DNA of 64,000 nucleotides from Aquitalea magnusonii (GTDB taxonomy: Bacteria > Pseudomonadota > Gammaproteobacteria > Burkholderiales > Chromobacteriaceae): assembly GCF_003202035.1 (NCBI RefSeq), contig NZ_QJKC01000015.1:55375-119374 (forward strand), in the 5' to 3' direction. A program made the position numbers and the translations under genes. Shown here one piece after another: positions 27,226 to 37,037 of this stretch. Under the pieces are notes generated by a model that was not told the DNA's origin, searched no databases, and saw only the letters and a program-made list of their open reading frames with translations. Position 1 is the first letter of the stretch. Each line of letters opens with the position of its first letter.

Positions 27226-30012
27226 TCAGGCGTGAGCCCGCTGCTCGCCCTTGCCATCGATATTGTCCACGCAGCGTCCACACACCGCGCCATGACCAGC
27301 ATGTGACCCGACATCGGCACGATAGTGCCAGCAACGCTCACATTTCTGGTAAGTGGACGGCGTGACCGTGATGCGGGTTTCATCTGCTTCCTTGACCCGT
27401 ACCGCCGACACGATCAGCACAAACTTCAGATCCTCACCCAGGCTGGCCAGGTGCTGGTACAGCTCGCCGGCGGCTTCGATATCCAGCTCGGCCTGCAGCG
27501 AGGAACCGAGTTGATCGGCACTGCGCAATGCTTCGATCTGTTTGTTGACCTGGGCACGCAGGCCGCGGATGGCGTCCCACTTCTGCTGCAAGGCTTGCTC
27601 GCTGGCGCTGCTCAGCGCAGGGAACTCATGCCAGGTATGGAAGAGCGTGGATTCTTCATCGCTCTTGGTCAGCACTTCCCAGGCTTCATCAGCGGTAAAG
27701 CACAGCACCGGTGCGATCAGCAGCAGCAGGCTGCGGCTGAGGTGGTACAAGGCGGTCTGGGCGCTGCGACGGGCACGGCTGTCGGCCTGGGTGGTGTACA
27801 GGCGATCCTTGATGATGTCGAGGTAGAAGGCGCCCAGATCTTCCGAGCAATAATTCACCACCTCCTGCATCGCATGGTGGAAGGCATAGCGGGTGTACAG
27901 CTCGCCCGCCACACGCTCCTGCACCTGGCGCGCCATCAGCAAGGCGTACTGATCCAGTTCCAGCATTTCGCCAAACGGCACGGCATTGTCCAGCGGATCG
28001 AAATCCGACAGGTTGGCCAGCAGGAAACGCAGGGTATTGCGCAGGCGGCGGTAGCTCTCGGTCACCCGCTTGAGGATTTCGTCGGAAATGGCCAGTTCAC
28101 CGGAGTAATCGGTCGATGCCACCCACAGGCGCAGGATGTCGGCACCCAGGCTGTCATTGACCTTCTGCGGCGCCACCACATTGCCCTTGGACTTGGACAT
28201 CTTCAGGCCCTTGCCATCCACCACGAAACCGTGGGTCAGCAATTGCTTGTACGGTGCGCGGCCGATGGTGGCGCAGCCGGTGAGCAAGGAGGACTGGAAC
28301 CAGCCGCGATGCTGGTCACTGCCTTCCAGATACAGGTCGGCCGGCCAGGCCAGCTCGGCACGCTGCTTGAGCACGGCAAAGTGGGTGGAGCCGGAATCGA
28401 ACCACACGTCCAGCGTGTCGGAAAGCTTGCGATACTGGTCGGCCTCGTCGCCCAGCAATTCGCGGGCATCCAGGCTGAACCAGGCTTCGATGCCCTGCTG
28501 TTCGATACGCAGCGCCACTTCTTCCAGCAAGGCCAGCGAACGCGGATGCAGCTCACCGCTTTCCTTGTGCACGAAGAAGGTCATCGGCACACCCCAGTTA
28601 CGCTGGCGCGATACGCACCAGTCGGGGCGGTTACCGATCATGGCTTCCAGCCGGGCTCGTCCCCAGGCCGGGAAGAATTCGGTGGCATCCACTGCGCTCT
28701 TGGCACGCTCACGCAATGCCACGCCATCCTTGCCGGCCTTGTCCATGCCAATGAACCATTGGGCCGTGGCACGGAAAATGATGGGCGTCTTGTGACGCCA
28801 GCAGTGCGGGTAGCTATGCAGCAGGCGTGTCTGATGGATCAGGGCACCATGTTGCTCCAGGGTTTCGATGACCTTGGGGTTGGCTTCCCATACCGTGAGG
28901 CCGGCAAACAGCTCGGTGGTCGACTTGTAACGGCCATCGTCGGCCACCGGATTGTCGATGGGCAAGCCATATTGCTGTCCCACCTGGAAGTCTTCCAGAC
29001 CATGTGCCGGTGCGGTGTGGACCAGGCCGGTACCGGCATCGGTGGTGACGTGATCGCCACAGATCAGCGGCACGTTGCGTGCATAGAAGGGGTGTTGCAA
29101 CTGGATCATGTCCAGTTGCGCGCCGGTGGTTTCGCCCAGAACAACAGTATCGGCAAAGCCATAGCGCTGCAGGGCGGACTCGGCCAGCTCCTTGACCAGG
29201 ATCAGCTTGCCCTTGGGCGTGTCGATCAACTGGTAAGTCAGCGTGGCACTCACGGCCACCGCCTGGTTGGCCGGCAGGGTCCAGGGCGTGGTGGTCCAGA
29301 TGACGGCACGCGCATCGCTCACCTGCGCTTCGGTCAGGCCAAACGCGGCTGCCAGCTTGTCGCTGTCCAGTACCTTGAAGCCAACATCAATGGCCGGGGA
29401 GTTCTTGTCTTCGTATTCGACTTCGGCCTCGGCCAGTGCCGAACCGCACTCGATACACCAGTGCACCGGCTTTTCACCCTTGAACAGGTAGCCATTGCTG
29501 TAGATGGTGCCCAAGGTACGCACGATGTCGGCTTCGGTCTTGAAGTCCATGGTGAGATAGGGATTATCCCAGTCACCCAGCACGCCCAGACGGATGAAGT
29601 CCTTTTTCTGGCGGGCAATCTGCTCCTTGGCATACTCGCGACACAGTTCGCGGAACTTGGCCGCCGGAATCGCTTTGCCATGCAGCTTTTCCACCATCAA
29701 CTCGATAGGCAGGCCGTGGCAATCCCAGCCCGGCACATAGGGGGCATCAAAGCCGGCCAGGGTCTTGGAGCGGACAATGATGTCCTTCAGCACCTTGTTG
29801 ACGGCATGGCCGATATGAATGTCGCCATTGGCATACGGCGGGCCGTCGTGCAGGATGAATTTGGGACGGCCGGCCGACAGTTTGCGTACCTTGTCGTAGC
29901 GCTTCTGTTCCTGCCAGCGCTTGACCCAGGCAGGTTCGCGCTTGGCCAGATCCCCTCGCATGGCGAACGGGGTATCCAGCAGGTTGACGGTTTTACGGTA
30001 ATCGATGCTCAT
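27226..30012 (-). CDS. ileS: Isoleucyl-tRNA synthetase
   Basis: 928 residues, class I synthetase of the bacterial type. HIGH motif at '[16 protein letters not shown]', editing (CP1) domain with '[16 protein letters not shown]', KMSKS at '[12 protein letters not shown]', anticodon-binding domain, and a C-terminal zinc finger with '[27 protein letters not shown]'. It charges tRNA-Ile in the cytosol. The start overlaps the ribF stop by 4 nt (30009-30012). Confidence 0.98.
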   Translation of the reverse strand: MSIDYRKTVNLLDTPFAMRGDLAKREPAWVKRWQEQKRYDKVRKLSAGRPKFILHDGPPYANGDIHIGHAVNKVLKDIIVRSKTLAGFDAPYVPGWDCHGLPIELMVEKLHGKAIPAAKFRELCREYAKEQIARQKKDFIRLGVLGDWDNPYLTMDFKTEADIVRTLGTIYSNGYLFKGEKPVHWCIECGSALAEAEVEYEDKNSPAIDVGFKVLDSDKLAAAFGLTEAQVSDARAVIWTTTPWTLPANQAVAVSATLTYQLIDTPKGKLILVKELAESALQRYGFADTVVLGETTGAQLDMIQLQHPFYARNVPLICGDHVTTDAGTGLVHTAPAHGLEDFQVGQQYGLPIDNPVADDGRYKSTTELFAGLTVWEANPKVIETLEQHGALIHQTRLLHSYPHCWRHKTPIIFRATAQWFIGMDKAGKDGVALRERAKSAVDATEFFPAWGRARLEAMIGNRPDWCVSRQRNWGVPMTFFVHKESGELHPRSLALLEEVALRIEQQGIEAWFSLDARELLGDEADQYRKLSDTLDVWFDSGSTHFAVLKQRAELAWPADLYLEGSDQHRGWFQSSLLTGCATIGRAPYKQLLTHGFVVDGKGLKMSKSKGNVVAPQKVNDSLGADILRLWVASTDYSGELAISDEILKRVTESYRRLRNTLRFLLANLSDFDPLDNAVPFGEMLELDQYALLMARQVQERVAGELYTRYAFHHAMQEVVNYCSEDLGAFYLDIIKDRLYTTQADSRARRSAQTALYHLSRSLLLLIAPVLCFTADEAWEVLTKSDEESTLFHTWHEFPALSSASEQALQQKWDAIRGLRAQVNKQIEALRSADQLGSSLQAELDIEAAGELYQHLASLGEDLKFVLIVSAVRVKEADETRITVTPSTYQKCERCWHYRADVGSHAGHGAVCGRCVDNIDGKGEQRAHA

Positions 30013-30944
30013 GCCTGCTCTCGCTGCAAACTGGTCAAATAGGTATGGGCACTGGCAGCATCGCGTTCGATCTGCGCCACCAGTGCCGGCAAATTGTCAT
30101 AGCGCTCTTCATCGCGCAGTTTCTTCAGGAAGCGCACCGTGACGCGCTGGCCATACAGATCGCCAGAGAAATCAAACAGATGTGCTTCAAGCTTGTAGTC
30201 GCTGCTGGTGCTGACCGTGGGGTTCAACCCCAGGCTGGCCACCCCTCCCTTGCGACCAAAGGGGGTCTCTACTTCTACCACAAACACGCCCTGCAAGGCC
30301 GGCTTCAGGTGTGGCAGATGGACATTGATGGTGGGAAAACCGATGGTCCGCCCCAGCTTCTTGCCATGCATCACCTTGCCAGACAGCTGATAGCAGCGCC
30401 CCAGCAAGGCATTGGCCGCATCCAGGTCGCCCAGTGCCAGCCGCTCGCGCACCAGGGTACTGGATGCGCGCTCGCCCTGGACCAGCACCGACGGCATGGC
30501 CTCGGTGACAAAATCCGGACAGGCGGACAGCAAGTCGAAATTCCCCTTGCGGGCAGCACCAAACTGGAAATCGTCACCGATCAGCAAATAACGGGTTTTC
30601 AGATCACGTACCAGCACATCCTGGATGAAGGCTTCTGCGCTCATGCCGGCAAAACGCTGGTTGAAACGAAAGACAAACACGTAATCCAGCAGGCCCAGTT
30701 CGCGCAGAAAACTACACTTGTCGCGCAAGGTGGATAGCCTGGCCGGCGGATTGCTGCGGGTGAAAAACTCGCGCGGGTGCGGTTCGAACGTCAGCAGCGC
30801 AGTGGGCAAGGAACGGGCCTTGGCCTCTTCCTTGAGGCGCTGCAGCATGTGCTGGTGGCCCAGATGCACGCCATCGAAATTGCCGATGGTCAATGCACAG
30901 CCAGCGAGCCCAAAGCGTCGCGGGTCTCCTAGAAATACCTGCAT
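30009..30944 (-). CDS. ribF: Bifunctional riboflavin kinase / FAD synthetase
   Basis: Makes FMN and FAD. 311 residues from the ATG at 30944; an upstream extension to 31040 runs through the ompA terminator and is rejected. The N-terminal FMN adenylyltransferase has '[18 protein letters not shown]' and '[20 protein letters not shown]'. The C-terminal riboflavin kinase has '[18 protein letters not shown]' and '[12 protein letters not shown]'. First gene of the ribF-ileS-lspA-ispH cluster, overlapping ileS by 4 nt. Confidence 0.96.
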   Translation of the reverse strand: MQVFLGDPRRFGLAGCALTIGNFDGVHLGHQHMLQRLKEEAKARSLPTALLTFEPHPREFFTRSNPPARLSTLRDKCSFLRELGLLDYVFVFRFNQRFAGMSAEAFIQDVLVRDLKTRYLLIGDDFQFGAARKGNFDLLSACPDFVTEAMPSVLVQGERASSTLVRERLALGDLDAANALLGRCYQLSGKVMHGKKLGRTIGFPTINVHLPHLKPALQGVFVVEVETPFGRKGGVASLGLNPTVSTSSDYKLEAHLFDFSGDLYGQRVTVRFLKKLRDEERYDNLPALVAQIERDAASAHTYLTSLQREQA

Positions 30945-31029
30945 GTGCTGCCTAGCATCCTGAAAACTTACGATTGTAGCCGTGCGCAGCGCGCAGCGTC
31001 CAGCCAAGCGCACCGATGGTGCAAAACAA

Positions 31030-31055
31030 AAAAGCCCCACTTGCGTGGGGCTTTT
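31030..31055. terminator. Terminator after the OmpA-family gene
   Basis: An 11-bp stem AAAAGCCCCAC/GTGGGGCTTTT with loop TTGC. It lies 19 nt after the OmpA gene stop (minus strand) and is flanked by A/T tracts on both sides. Confidence 0.9.
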
Positions 31056-31073
31056 CAGGTCTACCGTGGCAGA

Positions 31074-31751
31074 TTACTGCTGGGTAACAACCTTGACAGC
31101 GTCGATCACTACGTCAACACGACGATCCGGCTCGATGCAGGCCTTGATTTCAGCATTTTGCTTCTTGTTCTTGGCATACTTCGGGAACTTGGACTTGCAC
31201 TCGTCAGTCATCTTGGCATCAGCCTTGCCCTTGCCAACTGCAGTCACCTTCTCAGCCGGTACACCAGCGTTTACGAAGTATTCCTTGACAGCATCAGCAC
31301 GCTTCTGCGACAGGGCGTTGTTGTACTTGTCGCTACCCATGAAGTCGGTGTAGCCGTCGATTTCAACACCGTTCAGAACGCCTTGACCAGCGTGGGCCTT
31401 CAGCTTGGCAACCAGCGGATCCAGTTCGTTCTTGGCATCAGTACGCAGGGTGGCCTTGTCGAAGTTGAACAGAACCTTGGCGGACAGGGTGACGTGTTCC
31501 TTGACGGAAACCGGAGCAGCCTTGGGAGCTTGTGCTACCGGAGCAGCCGGCTTGGCAGCTTCGCGATCGCCACACTCAACCAGACCGTCCTTGGCCTTGT
31601 CGAAGTAAGCAGTGTGCCAGCATTCGCCGTAGTTGTTACGGGAAACGGCGTCGGTGCTTTGATCTACGGTGTAGCCCGGCTTAGCTGCGAACGCGCTAGC
31701 AGAAACCAGCAGAGCAGCAACCAGGGCGCTCAGTTTCAGCTGTTTAGTCAT
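31074..31751 (-). CDS. OmpA-family outer-membrane protein
   Basis: 225 residues from the ATG at 31751. Signal peptide 'MTKQLKLSALVAALLVSASAFA', a short N-terminal region 'YTVDQSTDAVSRNNYGECWHTAYFDKAKDGLVECGD', an Ala/Pro-rich linker, and a C-terminal OmpA peptidoglycan-binding domain ('VLFNFDKATLRTDAKNELDPLVAKLK', 'IDGYTDFMGSDKYNNALSQKRADAVKEYFVNAG'). It lacks the eight-strand barrel of E. coli OmpA; this short form is common in Neisseriales and relatives (RmpM/class 4-like), where it anchors porins to peptidoglycan. A 238-bp leader region precedes it. Confidence 0.93.
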   Translation of the reverse strand: MTKQLKLSALVAALLVSASAFAAKPGYTVDQSTDAVSRNNYGECWHTAYFDKAKDGLVECGDREAAKPAAPVAQAPKAAPVSVKEHVTLSAKVLFNFDKATLRTDAKNELDPLVAKLKAHAGQGVLNGVEIDGYTDFMGSDKYNNALSQKRADAVKEYFVNAGVPAEKVTAVGKGKADAKMTDECKSKFPKYAKNKKQNAEIKACIEPDRRVDVVIDAVKVVTQQ

Positions 31752-31989
31752 ATTATTCCCTCTTTTATCTATGAATCGGTATTGATGCGGTTGACGCAAA
31801 CACCACGCGGACAATTCTACTGCAAACAACAGGGTAAGCGCCAAACTGTGTTTATGCAGTTAACGGGCACTATAGAAATGCGTCCACCCGGTGTCAACAC
31901 AGCACGACAGCTGCTGCAGACAACATGTTGCAAAAAAGCATCAAAAATCAGGCAAAATTCAGCACTTCTGTATCATTAACACGACACTA

Positions 31990-32502
31990 TCACAACGATG
32001 TTACACGGCGACGAAACAGGGGAAGCGGTTCACGATGGGTGGACTGGTAACGTTCCGTGAAGGTGTCATATCCGGACAGCGCGCTGTCAATCGCTTTGCC
32101 ATCCTTGATTTCAAAGGCATTGAAGCCAACCTGCCAGAGATAGTGCAGCAAATCCACCCACACGTCGCCCAAGGCTCTTAACTCACCGGCATAGCTGTAT
32201 CGTTCGCGCAACAGTCGTCCCAGACTGTAACCTCGCCCATCAGTAAAGGCTGGAAAATCCACCGCCACCAGCGGCAGCGCCGCCAGATCGGCCGCCAGCA
32301 GCTGCGGATCATCAGCCGGAGCCAGCCAGACGGCAGTCCGGCCGGGCCGGGCCTGCCAGCCGGCCTTGTCGGCCAGCCATTGCGACAGCGGTACGATCAC
32401 GTCGACGTCGGGGGCGACCGCCGGATACTGTCCCTCGGCATCGGCACGCAGGATCTGCCAGCCATCCTGAACAATCTGGCCATCTTTAATGATGCTTTGC
32501 AT
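31990..32502 (-). CDS. DUF934-family protein of the sulfite-reductase operon
   Basis: 170 residues from ATG 32502. Features: 'VIVPLSQWLADKAG', 'AVWLAPADDPQLLAADLAALPLVAVDFPAFTDGRGYSLGRLLRERYSYAGELRALGDVWVDLLHYLWQVGFNAFEIKDG', matching DUF934. Members almost always sit next to cysI or cysH in beta- and gammaproteobacteria, so a supporting role in sulfite reduction is assumed but unproven. Its first codons overlap the end of cysI by 17 nt. Confidence 0.88.
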   Translation of the reverse strand: MQSIIKDGQIVQDGWQILRADAEGQYPAVAPDVDVIVPLSQWLADKAGWQARPGRTAVWLAPADDPQLLAADLAALPLVAVDFPAFTDGRGYSLGRLLRERYSYAGELRALGDVWVDLLHYLWQVGFNAFEIKDGKAIDSALSGYDTFTERYQSTHREPLPLFRRRVTSL

Positions 32503-34144
32503 AAACGCGCTCCTTGAAGGGGTCGAGGCCAATACGGCGTACGGTTTCGATAAAGCGCTCGCCGGCTGCGCGCTGTTCCAGGTACACGGTCATGATTTTT
32601 TCGAAGGCCAGAGGCACATCGGCCTGGGCAAACGAAGGGCCAATCACCTTGCCGATGGTGGTGTGGCTGCCCTGGCTGCCGCCAAGGGTGATCTGGTACC
32701 ACTCCTCGCCGTTCTTGTCGACGCCCAGGATGCCGATATTACCGATGTGATGATGACCACAGGCATTCATGCAACCGGAGAAATTGCAGTCGATGTCTCC
32801 CAGGTCAAACAGGTAGTCCAGATCCTCGAAACGGGTCTGGATCGCTTCCGCCACCGGAATGGAGCGTGCATTGGCCAGGCTGCAGAAGTCACCACCCGGG
32901 CAGCAGATGATGTCGGTCAGCAGGCCGATGTTCGGTGTGGCAAAGCCCTGGCTCTTGGCCAGTTGCCATACTTCATACAGGTCGCGCTCACGCACATCCG
33001 GCAGAATCAGGTTTTGTTCGTGTGCCACACGCAGCTCACCGTAACCGAAACGGTCGGCCCAGTCGGCAGCGGCGTCCATCTGCTCGGCGGTGATATCGCC
33101 CGGGGGGACGCCGGTCTTCTTCAATGACAGTACGACAGAACGATAGCCGGCCTGTTTGTGAGGACGAGTATTACGCTCCACCCAGCGGGCAAAGGCCGGT
33201 TCTTCAGCCAGTTTGCTGCTGAACTCAGGCGGATTGGCTGACAGCTGTTCGTAGTCGGGGTCGGTGAAGAAGGAGGCATAGTGGGAGACATCCACATCCC
33301 GCAGGGTGGAGGGGCCGTCCTTCAAATGCATCCATTCGTCTTCGACCTTGGCGGCAAAGCCCTCAACAGTCATGGCCTTGACCAGAATCTTGATGCGCGC
33401 CTTGTACTTGTTGTCACGGCGACCAAAACGGTTATAGACGCGCAGTACCGCATCCAGATAGGTCAGCAGATGGCGGGTGGGCAAGAATTCCTTCACCACT
33501 TCACCCACAATGGGGGTACGTCCCAGACCACCGCCGACGATCACCTTGAAGCCGACTTCACCCGCGTCATTACGCACCACATGCAGGCCGATATCGTGTA
33601 CTTGTGTCGCGGCGCGATCTTCCACGCTGCCGGAAACGGCAATCTTGAACTTGCGCGGGAGGAAGGCGAATTCCGGATGCAGGGTGCTCCACTGGCGGAT
33701 GATTTCGCAATAGGCGCGCGGGTCGAGCAATTCGTCCTGTGCTACGCCAGCAAAGGCGTCGGTGGTGGTGTTGCGCACGCAGTTGCCGGAGGTCTGGATG
33801 GCATGCATTTCCACTTCGGCCAGTTCGGCCAGAATATCCGGCACCCGCGCCAGCTCCGGCCAGTTGAACTGGATGTTCTGACGCGTGGTGAAGTGGGCGT
33901 AATTCTTGTCATAGGTGCGGGCAATGTGCGCCAGCTTGCGCAATTGACGGCTTGCCAGATGGCCATAGGGAATGGCCACCCGCAGCATGGGGGCATGGCG
34001 CTGAACATACAGGCCATTCATCAGCCGCAGCGGGCGGAATTCATCTTCGGACAGCTGACCCGCCAGAAAGCGCTGAGTCTGATCACGAAACTGCTCGACA
34101 CGCTCGCGCACAATGCGGTGGTCGACTTCATCATAACGGTACAT
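32486..34144 (-). CDS. cysI: Sulfite reductase hemoprotein (nitrite/sulfite reductase family)
   Basis: Six-electron reduction of sulfite to sulfide. 552 residues from ATG 34144 (MYRYDEVDHRIVRERVEQF); the upstream extension overlaps cysH and is rejected. Two ferredoxin-like half domains, and the siroheme/4Fe-4S cysteines in 'CCPGGDFCSLANARSI' and 'CNFSGCMNACGHHHIGNIG'. No cysJ flavoprotein is present, so electrons probably come from ferredoxin or another donor. Operon cysH-cysI-DUF934. Confidence 0.94.
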   Translation of the reverse strand: MYRYDEVDHRIVRERVEQFRDQTQRFLAGQLSEDEFRPLRLMNGLYVQRHAPMLRVAIPYGHLASRQLRKLAHIARTYDKNYAHFTTRQNIQFNWPELARVPDILAELAEVEMHAIQTSGNCVRNTTTDAFAGVAQDELLDPRAYCEIIRQWSTLHPEFAFLPRKFKIAVSGSVEDRAATQVHDIGLHVVRNDAGEVGFKVIVGGGLGRTPIVGEVVKEFLPTRHLLTYLDAVLRVYNRFGRRDNKYKARIKILVKAMTVEGFAAKVEDEWMHLKDGPSTLRDVDVSHYASFFTDPDYEQLSANPPEFSSKLAEEPAFARWVERNTRPHKQAGYRSVVLSLKKTGVPPGDITAEQMDAAADWADRFGYGELRVAHEQNLILPDVRERDLYEVWQLAKSQGFATPNIGLLTDIICCPGGDFCSLANARSIPVAEAIQTRFEDLDYLFDLGDIDCNFSGCMNACGHHHIGNIGILGVDKNGEEWYQITLGGSQGSHTTIGKVIGPSFAQADVPLAFEKIMTVYLEQRAAGERFIETVRRIGLDPFKERVYAKHH

Positions 34145-34190
34145 GGTTGGATGTCCTTGGGTAAGGTTGGCCTGTGCTGGCCGGCCAGCC

Positions 34191-34895
34191 TTATGCTGGG
34201 CGCTTGAGCGGGCTTGCCTTGATGTGCAGGCCGCACTCTTTGGATTCGGGGTTTTCCCACCACCAGCGGCCTGCACGCACGTCCTCACCGACGGTGATCG
34301 CACGGGTACAGGGGGCACAGCCGATGGAGGGGTAACGCTGATCATGCAGGGCGTTATAGGGCACATCGTTGCTGCGGATGTATTCCCACACTTCGGCCTC
34401 GGTCCATTCGATCAGCGGATTGAATTTCATCAGGCCATTGTCGGCATCGAATTCCTGATTGCCCAAGTCCTGGCGCGTAGGCGACTGTTCGCGACGCAGG
34501 CCGGTAATCCAGGCGGACTTCCCCGCCAGTGCGCGCTTGAGCGGCTCGATCTTGCGAATCTGGCAACAGGATTTGCGCAGTTCCACGCTGTGATAGAAAC
34601 CATTGATGCCATGGGTATTGACGTAGGCCTCGGTGGCCTCGGTCTGCGGGAAGTACACCTTGACCGGCAAGGCCGGGTAGCGCTCGGCCACCTGCTGCAT
34701 CAGGGTGTAGGTTTCCGCTGGCAGGCGCCCGGTATCCAGGCTGAACACCTGCAGCGGCAGGGCCAGGCGGGCGATCAGATCGGTCAGCACCATGTCTTCG
34801 GCGCCATAGCTGTTGGCCAGCACCGCATCCGGGTGCTTGGCGGCAATTTCCGTCAGCAAGGCTTGGGTTGCGGCAAGTTTCACATCCAGGCTCAT
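34191..34895 (-). CDS. cysH: Adenylyl-sulfate (APS) reductase, iron-sulfur type
   Basis: 234 residues from ATG 34895 (GGAG 6 nt upstream; a GTG at 34907 is the alternative). Adenylyl-binding 'SYGAEDMVLTDLIARL' and 'LDTGRLPAETY'. The C-C and C-x-x-C pairs, 'SCCQIRKIEPL' and 'IGCAPCTRAITVG', bind a 4Fe-4S cluster and mark APS rather than PAPS specificity. C-terminal catalytic 'KECGLHI'. It reduces APS to sulfite for cysI. The sulfate adenylyltransferase genes are not in the window. Divergent from the CysB-type regulator (120-bp gap). Confidence 0.95.
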   Translation of the reverse strand: MSLDVKLAATQALLTEIAAKHPDAVLANSYGAEDMVLTDLIARLALPLQVFSLDTGRLPAETYTLMQQVAERYPALPVKVYFPQTEATEAYVNTHGINGFYHSVELRKSCCQIRKIEPLKRALAGKSAWITGLRREQSPTRQDLGNQEFDADNGLMKFNPLIEWTEAEVWEYIRSNDVPYNALHDQRYPSIGCAPCTRAITVGEDVRAGRWWWENPESKECGLHIKASPLKRPA

Positions 34896-35015
34896 CGAGC
34901 GCTCCACATAGGTATAGTCTGGCTAGGGCACCATCCTACCCAAGCCCCATATAAACCTAAAAGAATATTGTGTTAGTATTTAATGCCTACAGGTTTTATG
35001 GAATACGCCCGTCTT

Positions 35016-35960
35016 ATGAAACTGCAACAGCTGCGCTATCTGGTCGAAGTGGCCAAACAGGGCCTGAATGTCTCCGAAGCAGCGGAAAAGCTGCATACTT
35101 CTCAGCCCGGCATTTCCAAACAGATTCGCCTGCTGGAAGACGAGCTGGGCATTCAGGTATTCATTCGCAACGGCAAGCGCGTGGTGTCGGTTTCCGAGCC
35201 GGGCAAGGAAGTGCTGCGCATTTCCGAGCGCATTCTACGTGAAGCACAGAACCTGAAACGGGTGGGTGACGAATTTTCGCGGGAATCGGAAGGGGCGCTG
35301 ACCATTGCCACCACCCATACCCAGGCCCGCTACGCCCTGCCGCCCACGATTGCAGCCTTTGTGCAACGCTATCCCAAGGTCAGACTCTCCATCAAACAGG
35401 GCAGTCCGACCCAGATCTGCGAAATGGTGGTGTCCGGCGAGGCCGATCTGGCGGTGGCAACCGAAGGCATTGCGCTCTACAAGGAGCTGGCCATGCTGCC
35501 CTGCTATGAATGGAACCGTTCGGTGGTGGTGCCGCAGGATCATCCGCTATTGCAACTGGAACGGCCGATTACGCTGGCCGATATTGCCAGTTATCCGATT
35601 GTCACTTACGACTTTGCCTTTGCCGGCCGCTCCAAAATCAACAAGGCCTTTGCTGATCAGGGGCTGAGTCCGAACGTGGTGCTCACTGCGATCGATACCG
35701 ATGTGATCAAGACCTATGTTTCGCTTGGCCTGGGTATCGGCATCATCGCCAGCATGGCGTTCGAGCCGAACCGTGATGCCGGTTTGCGCATCATCGATGC
35801 CGGTCACCTGTTCGAGCCGTCCACCACCAAGATCGGCATTCGCAAGGATGCCTATCTGCGTGGCTTTGCCTACACCTTTATCGAGCTGTTTGCTCCCCAC
35901 CTGCACCGACGCGAAGTGGATGCCGCCCTGCTGGCCCACGACAGCGATCTGGACGACTGA
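35016..35960 (+). CDS. cysB: CysB-family LysR transcriptional regulator
   Basis: 314 residues from ATG 35016, whose first residues MKLQQLRYLVEVAKQGLNVSE align with E. coli CysB; in-frame starts at 34983 and 34998 are possible. HTH 'SEAAEKLHTSQPGISKQIRLLEDELGIQVF', effector domain with 'TTHTQARYALPPTIAAFVQRYP' and 'VVSGEADLAVATEGI', the acetylserine-binding region in CysB. It lies opposite cysH-cysI and is the expected activator of that operon. CysB versus Cbl cannot be separated without alignment. It is followed by a strong terminator. Confidence 0.92.
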   Translation: MKLQQLRYLVEVAKQGLNVSEAAEKLHTSQPGISKQIRLLEDELGIQVFIRNGKRVVSVSEPGKEVLRISERILREAQNLKRVGDEFSRESEGALTIATTHTQARYALPPTIAAFVQRYPKVRLSIKQGSPTQICEMVVSGEADLAVATEGIALYKELAMLPCYEWNRSVVVPQDHPLLQLERPITLADIASYPIVTYDFAFAGRSKINKAFADQGLSPNVVLTAIDTDVIKTYVSLGLGIGIIASMAFEPNRDAGLRIIDAGHLFEPSTTKIGIRKDAYLRGFAYTFIELFAPHLHRREVDAALLAHDSDLDD

Positions 35961-35979
35961 AACAAGACAGCAGACAGAC

Positions 35980-36006
35980 AAACGCCCCGGCATGCCGGGG
36001 CGTTTT
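35980..36006. terminator. Terminator between cysB and the SDR gene
   Basis: A 12-bp perfect palindrome (AAACGCCCCGGC, AT, GCCGGGGCGTTT) followed by T. It serves both converging genes. Confidence 0.88.
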
Positions 36007-36025
36007 GACTGATGAGCTGCCGTAA

Positions 36026-36766
36026 TTACAGGGTCAGGCCACCGGTTACTTCGATTGCCGCGCCATTGATGTAGCTGGCTTCGTCCGATGCCAGGAAGGC
36101 ATAGACATTGGCGATTTCAGCCGGGTCGGCCATGCGCTTCATCGGCACCTTGTCTTCCATGGCCTGGATCACTTTTTCCGGCATGGATTTCAGGATGGGC
36201 GTAGCCACAAAGCCCGGACATACGGCGTTGGCGCGAATGCCCTTCTTGCCCAATTCCTTGGCCCAGGTCTTGACGAAGCCGATCACGCCAAACTTGGTGG
36301 CGGCGTAGTTGGTCTGGCCGAAGTTGCCATACACACCGACTACCGAGGATGCGTTCAGGATGACACCACCACCCTGCTCCACCATGGTATCCACCACGGC
36401 GCGGGCGCAGTTGTACACGCCCTTCAGGTTGATGTCGATCACCTTGTCGAACTGATCGTCGGTCATCTTGATCAGCTGGGCATCCATCACGATGCCCGCA
36501 TTGTTCACCAGTACGTCGATGCGGCCAAAGCGTGCTTTCAGATCACCAACCATATCGGCGATCTGCGCCTTGTCCGTCACGTTGACCTGGTAGCCGACAG
36601 CCTCCCCGCCCAGAGCCTTCAGTTCTTCCACCACCGCATTGACAACGTCAAGGTTCAGGTCACAGACGGCAACGATGGCGCCTTCCTTGACGAACTTTTC
36701 CGCAGTAGCCTTGCCGATGCCGCTGGCACCGCCAGTGATGATGGAGACTTTCCCTTTCAATCGCAT
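36026..36766 (-). CDS. SDR-family 3-oxoacyl/acetoacetyl-CoA reductase-like protein
   Basis: 246 residues, classical short-chain dehydrogenase. NAD(P)-binding 'TGGASGIGKATAEKF', 'NNAG', the catalytic Ser-Tyr-Lys in 'ILNASSVVGVYGNFGQTNYAATKFGVIGF', and C-terminal 'EVTGGLTL'. It is closest in style to FabG-like beta-ketoacyl reductases and to reductases supplying 3-hydroxyacyl-CoA for polyhydroxyalkanoate. It stands alone, not in a fab operon, which favours a special role. The upstream region holds a large inverted repeat (36896-36969). Confidence 0.88.
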   Translation of the reverse strand: MRLKGKVSIITGGASGIGKATAEKFVKEGAIVAVCDLNLDVVNAVVEELKALGGEAVGYQVNVTDKAQIADMVGDLKARFGRIDVLVNNAGIVMDAQLIKMTDDQFDKVIDINLKGVYNCARAVVDTMVEQGGGVILNASSVVGVYGNFGQTNYAATKFGVIGFVKTWAKELGKKGIRANAVCPGFVATPILKSMPEKVIQAMEDKVPMKRMADPAEIANVYAFLASDEASYINGAAIEVTGGLTL

Positions 36767-36895
36767 GGTTCTTCCTTCATTAACTTGAGGTTGCAGGCAA
36801 CCCGATCACGGGTCGACTTTCGGGCTCCACCATCGACCCATTCGAGATCAGGTTCCTGTTCTTGTCTTGTAATTATTATGTGGCACTACGTAAAA

Positions 36896-36969
36896 ACGGG
36901 AGCATCGTGCGCTGTCGTTATTGCAGCGCAACACAATGTCGCACTGCAATATAGCGCACCTGCTCCCGT
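36896..36969. repeat. 74-bp nested inverted repeat upstream of the SDR gene
   Basis: Left arm blocks ACGGGAGCA (36896-36904), GTGCGCT (36907-36913) and TATTGCAG (36919-36926) are matched in reverse order by CTGCAATA (36944-36951), AGCGCAC (36953-36959) and TGCTCCCGT (36961-36969). The middle 17 nt is GCA/TGC-rich. It has no T tract, so it is not an ordinary terminator. It could be a structured RNA, an operator array for the SDR gene, or a mobile palindromic unit. Confidence 0.7.
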
Positions 36970-37037
36970 CGGTAAAGCAATCGCTCTAGCCTGCCTGTCA
37001 CGATGACAAAGACAAGGCCGGCCGCGAGTATTCCGGC

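Noticed and set aside
27325..30042. 905-residue plus-strand frame opposite ileS
   Set aside because: Mirror of the ileS reading frame with no domain; ileS has all class I synthetase motifs.
36896..36969. Inverted repeat considered as an integron attC site
   Set aside because: The conserved R-box core (GTTRRRY/RYYYAAC) is missing and no integrase or cassette is near.
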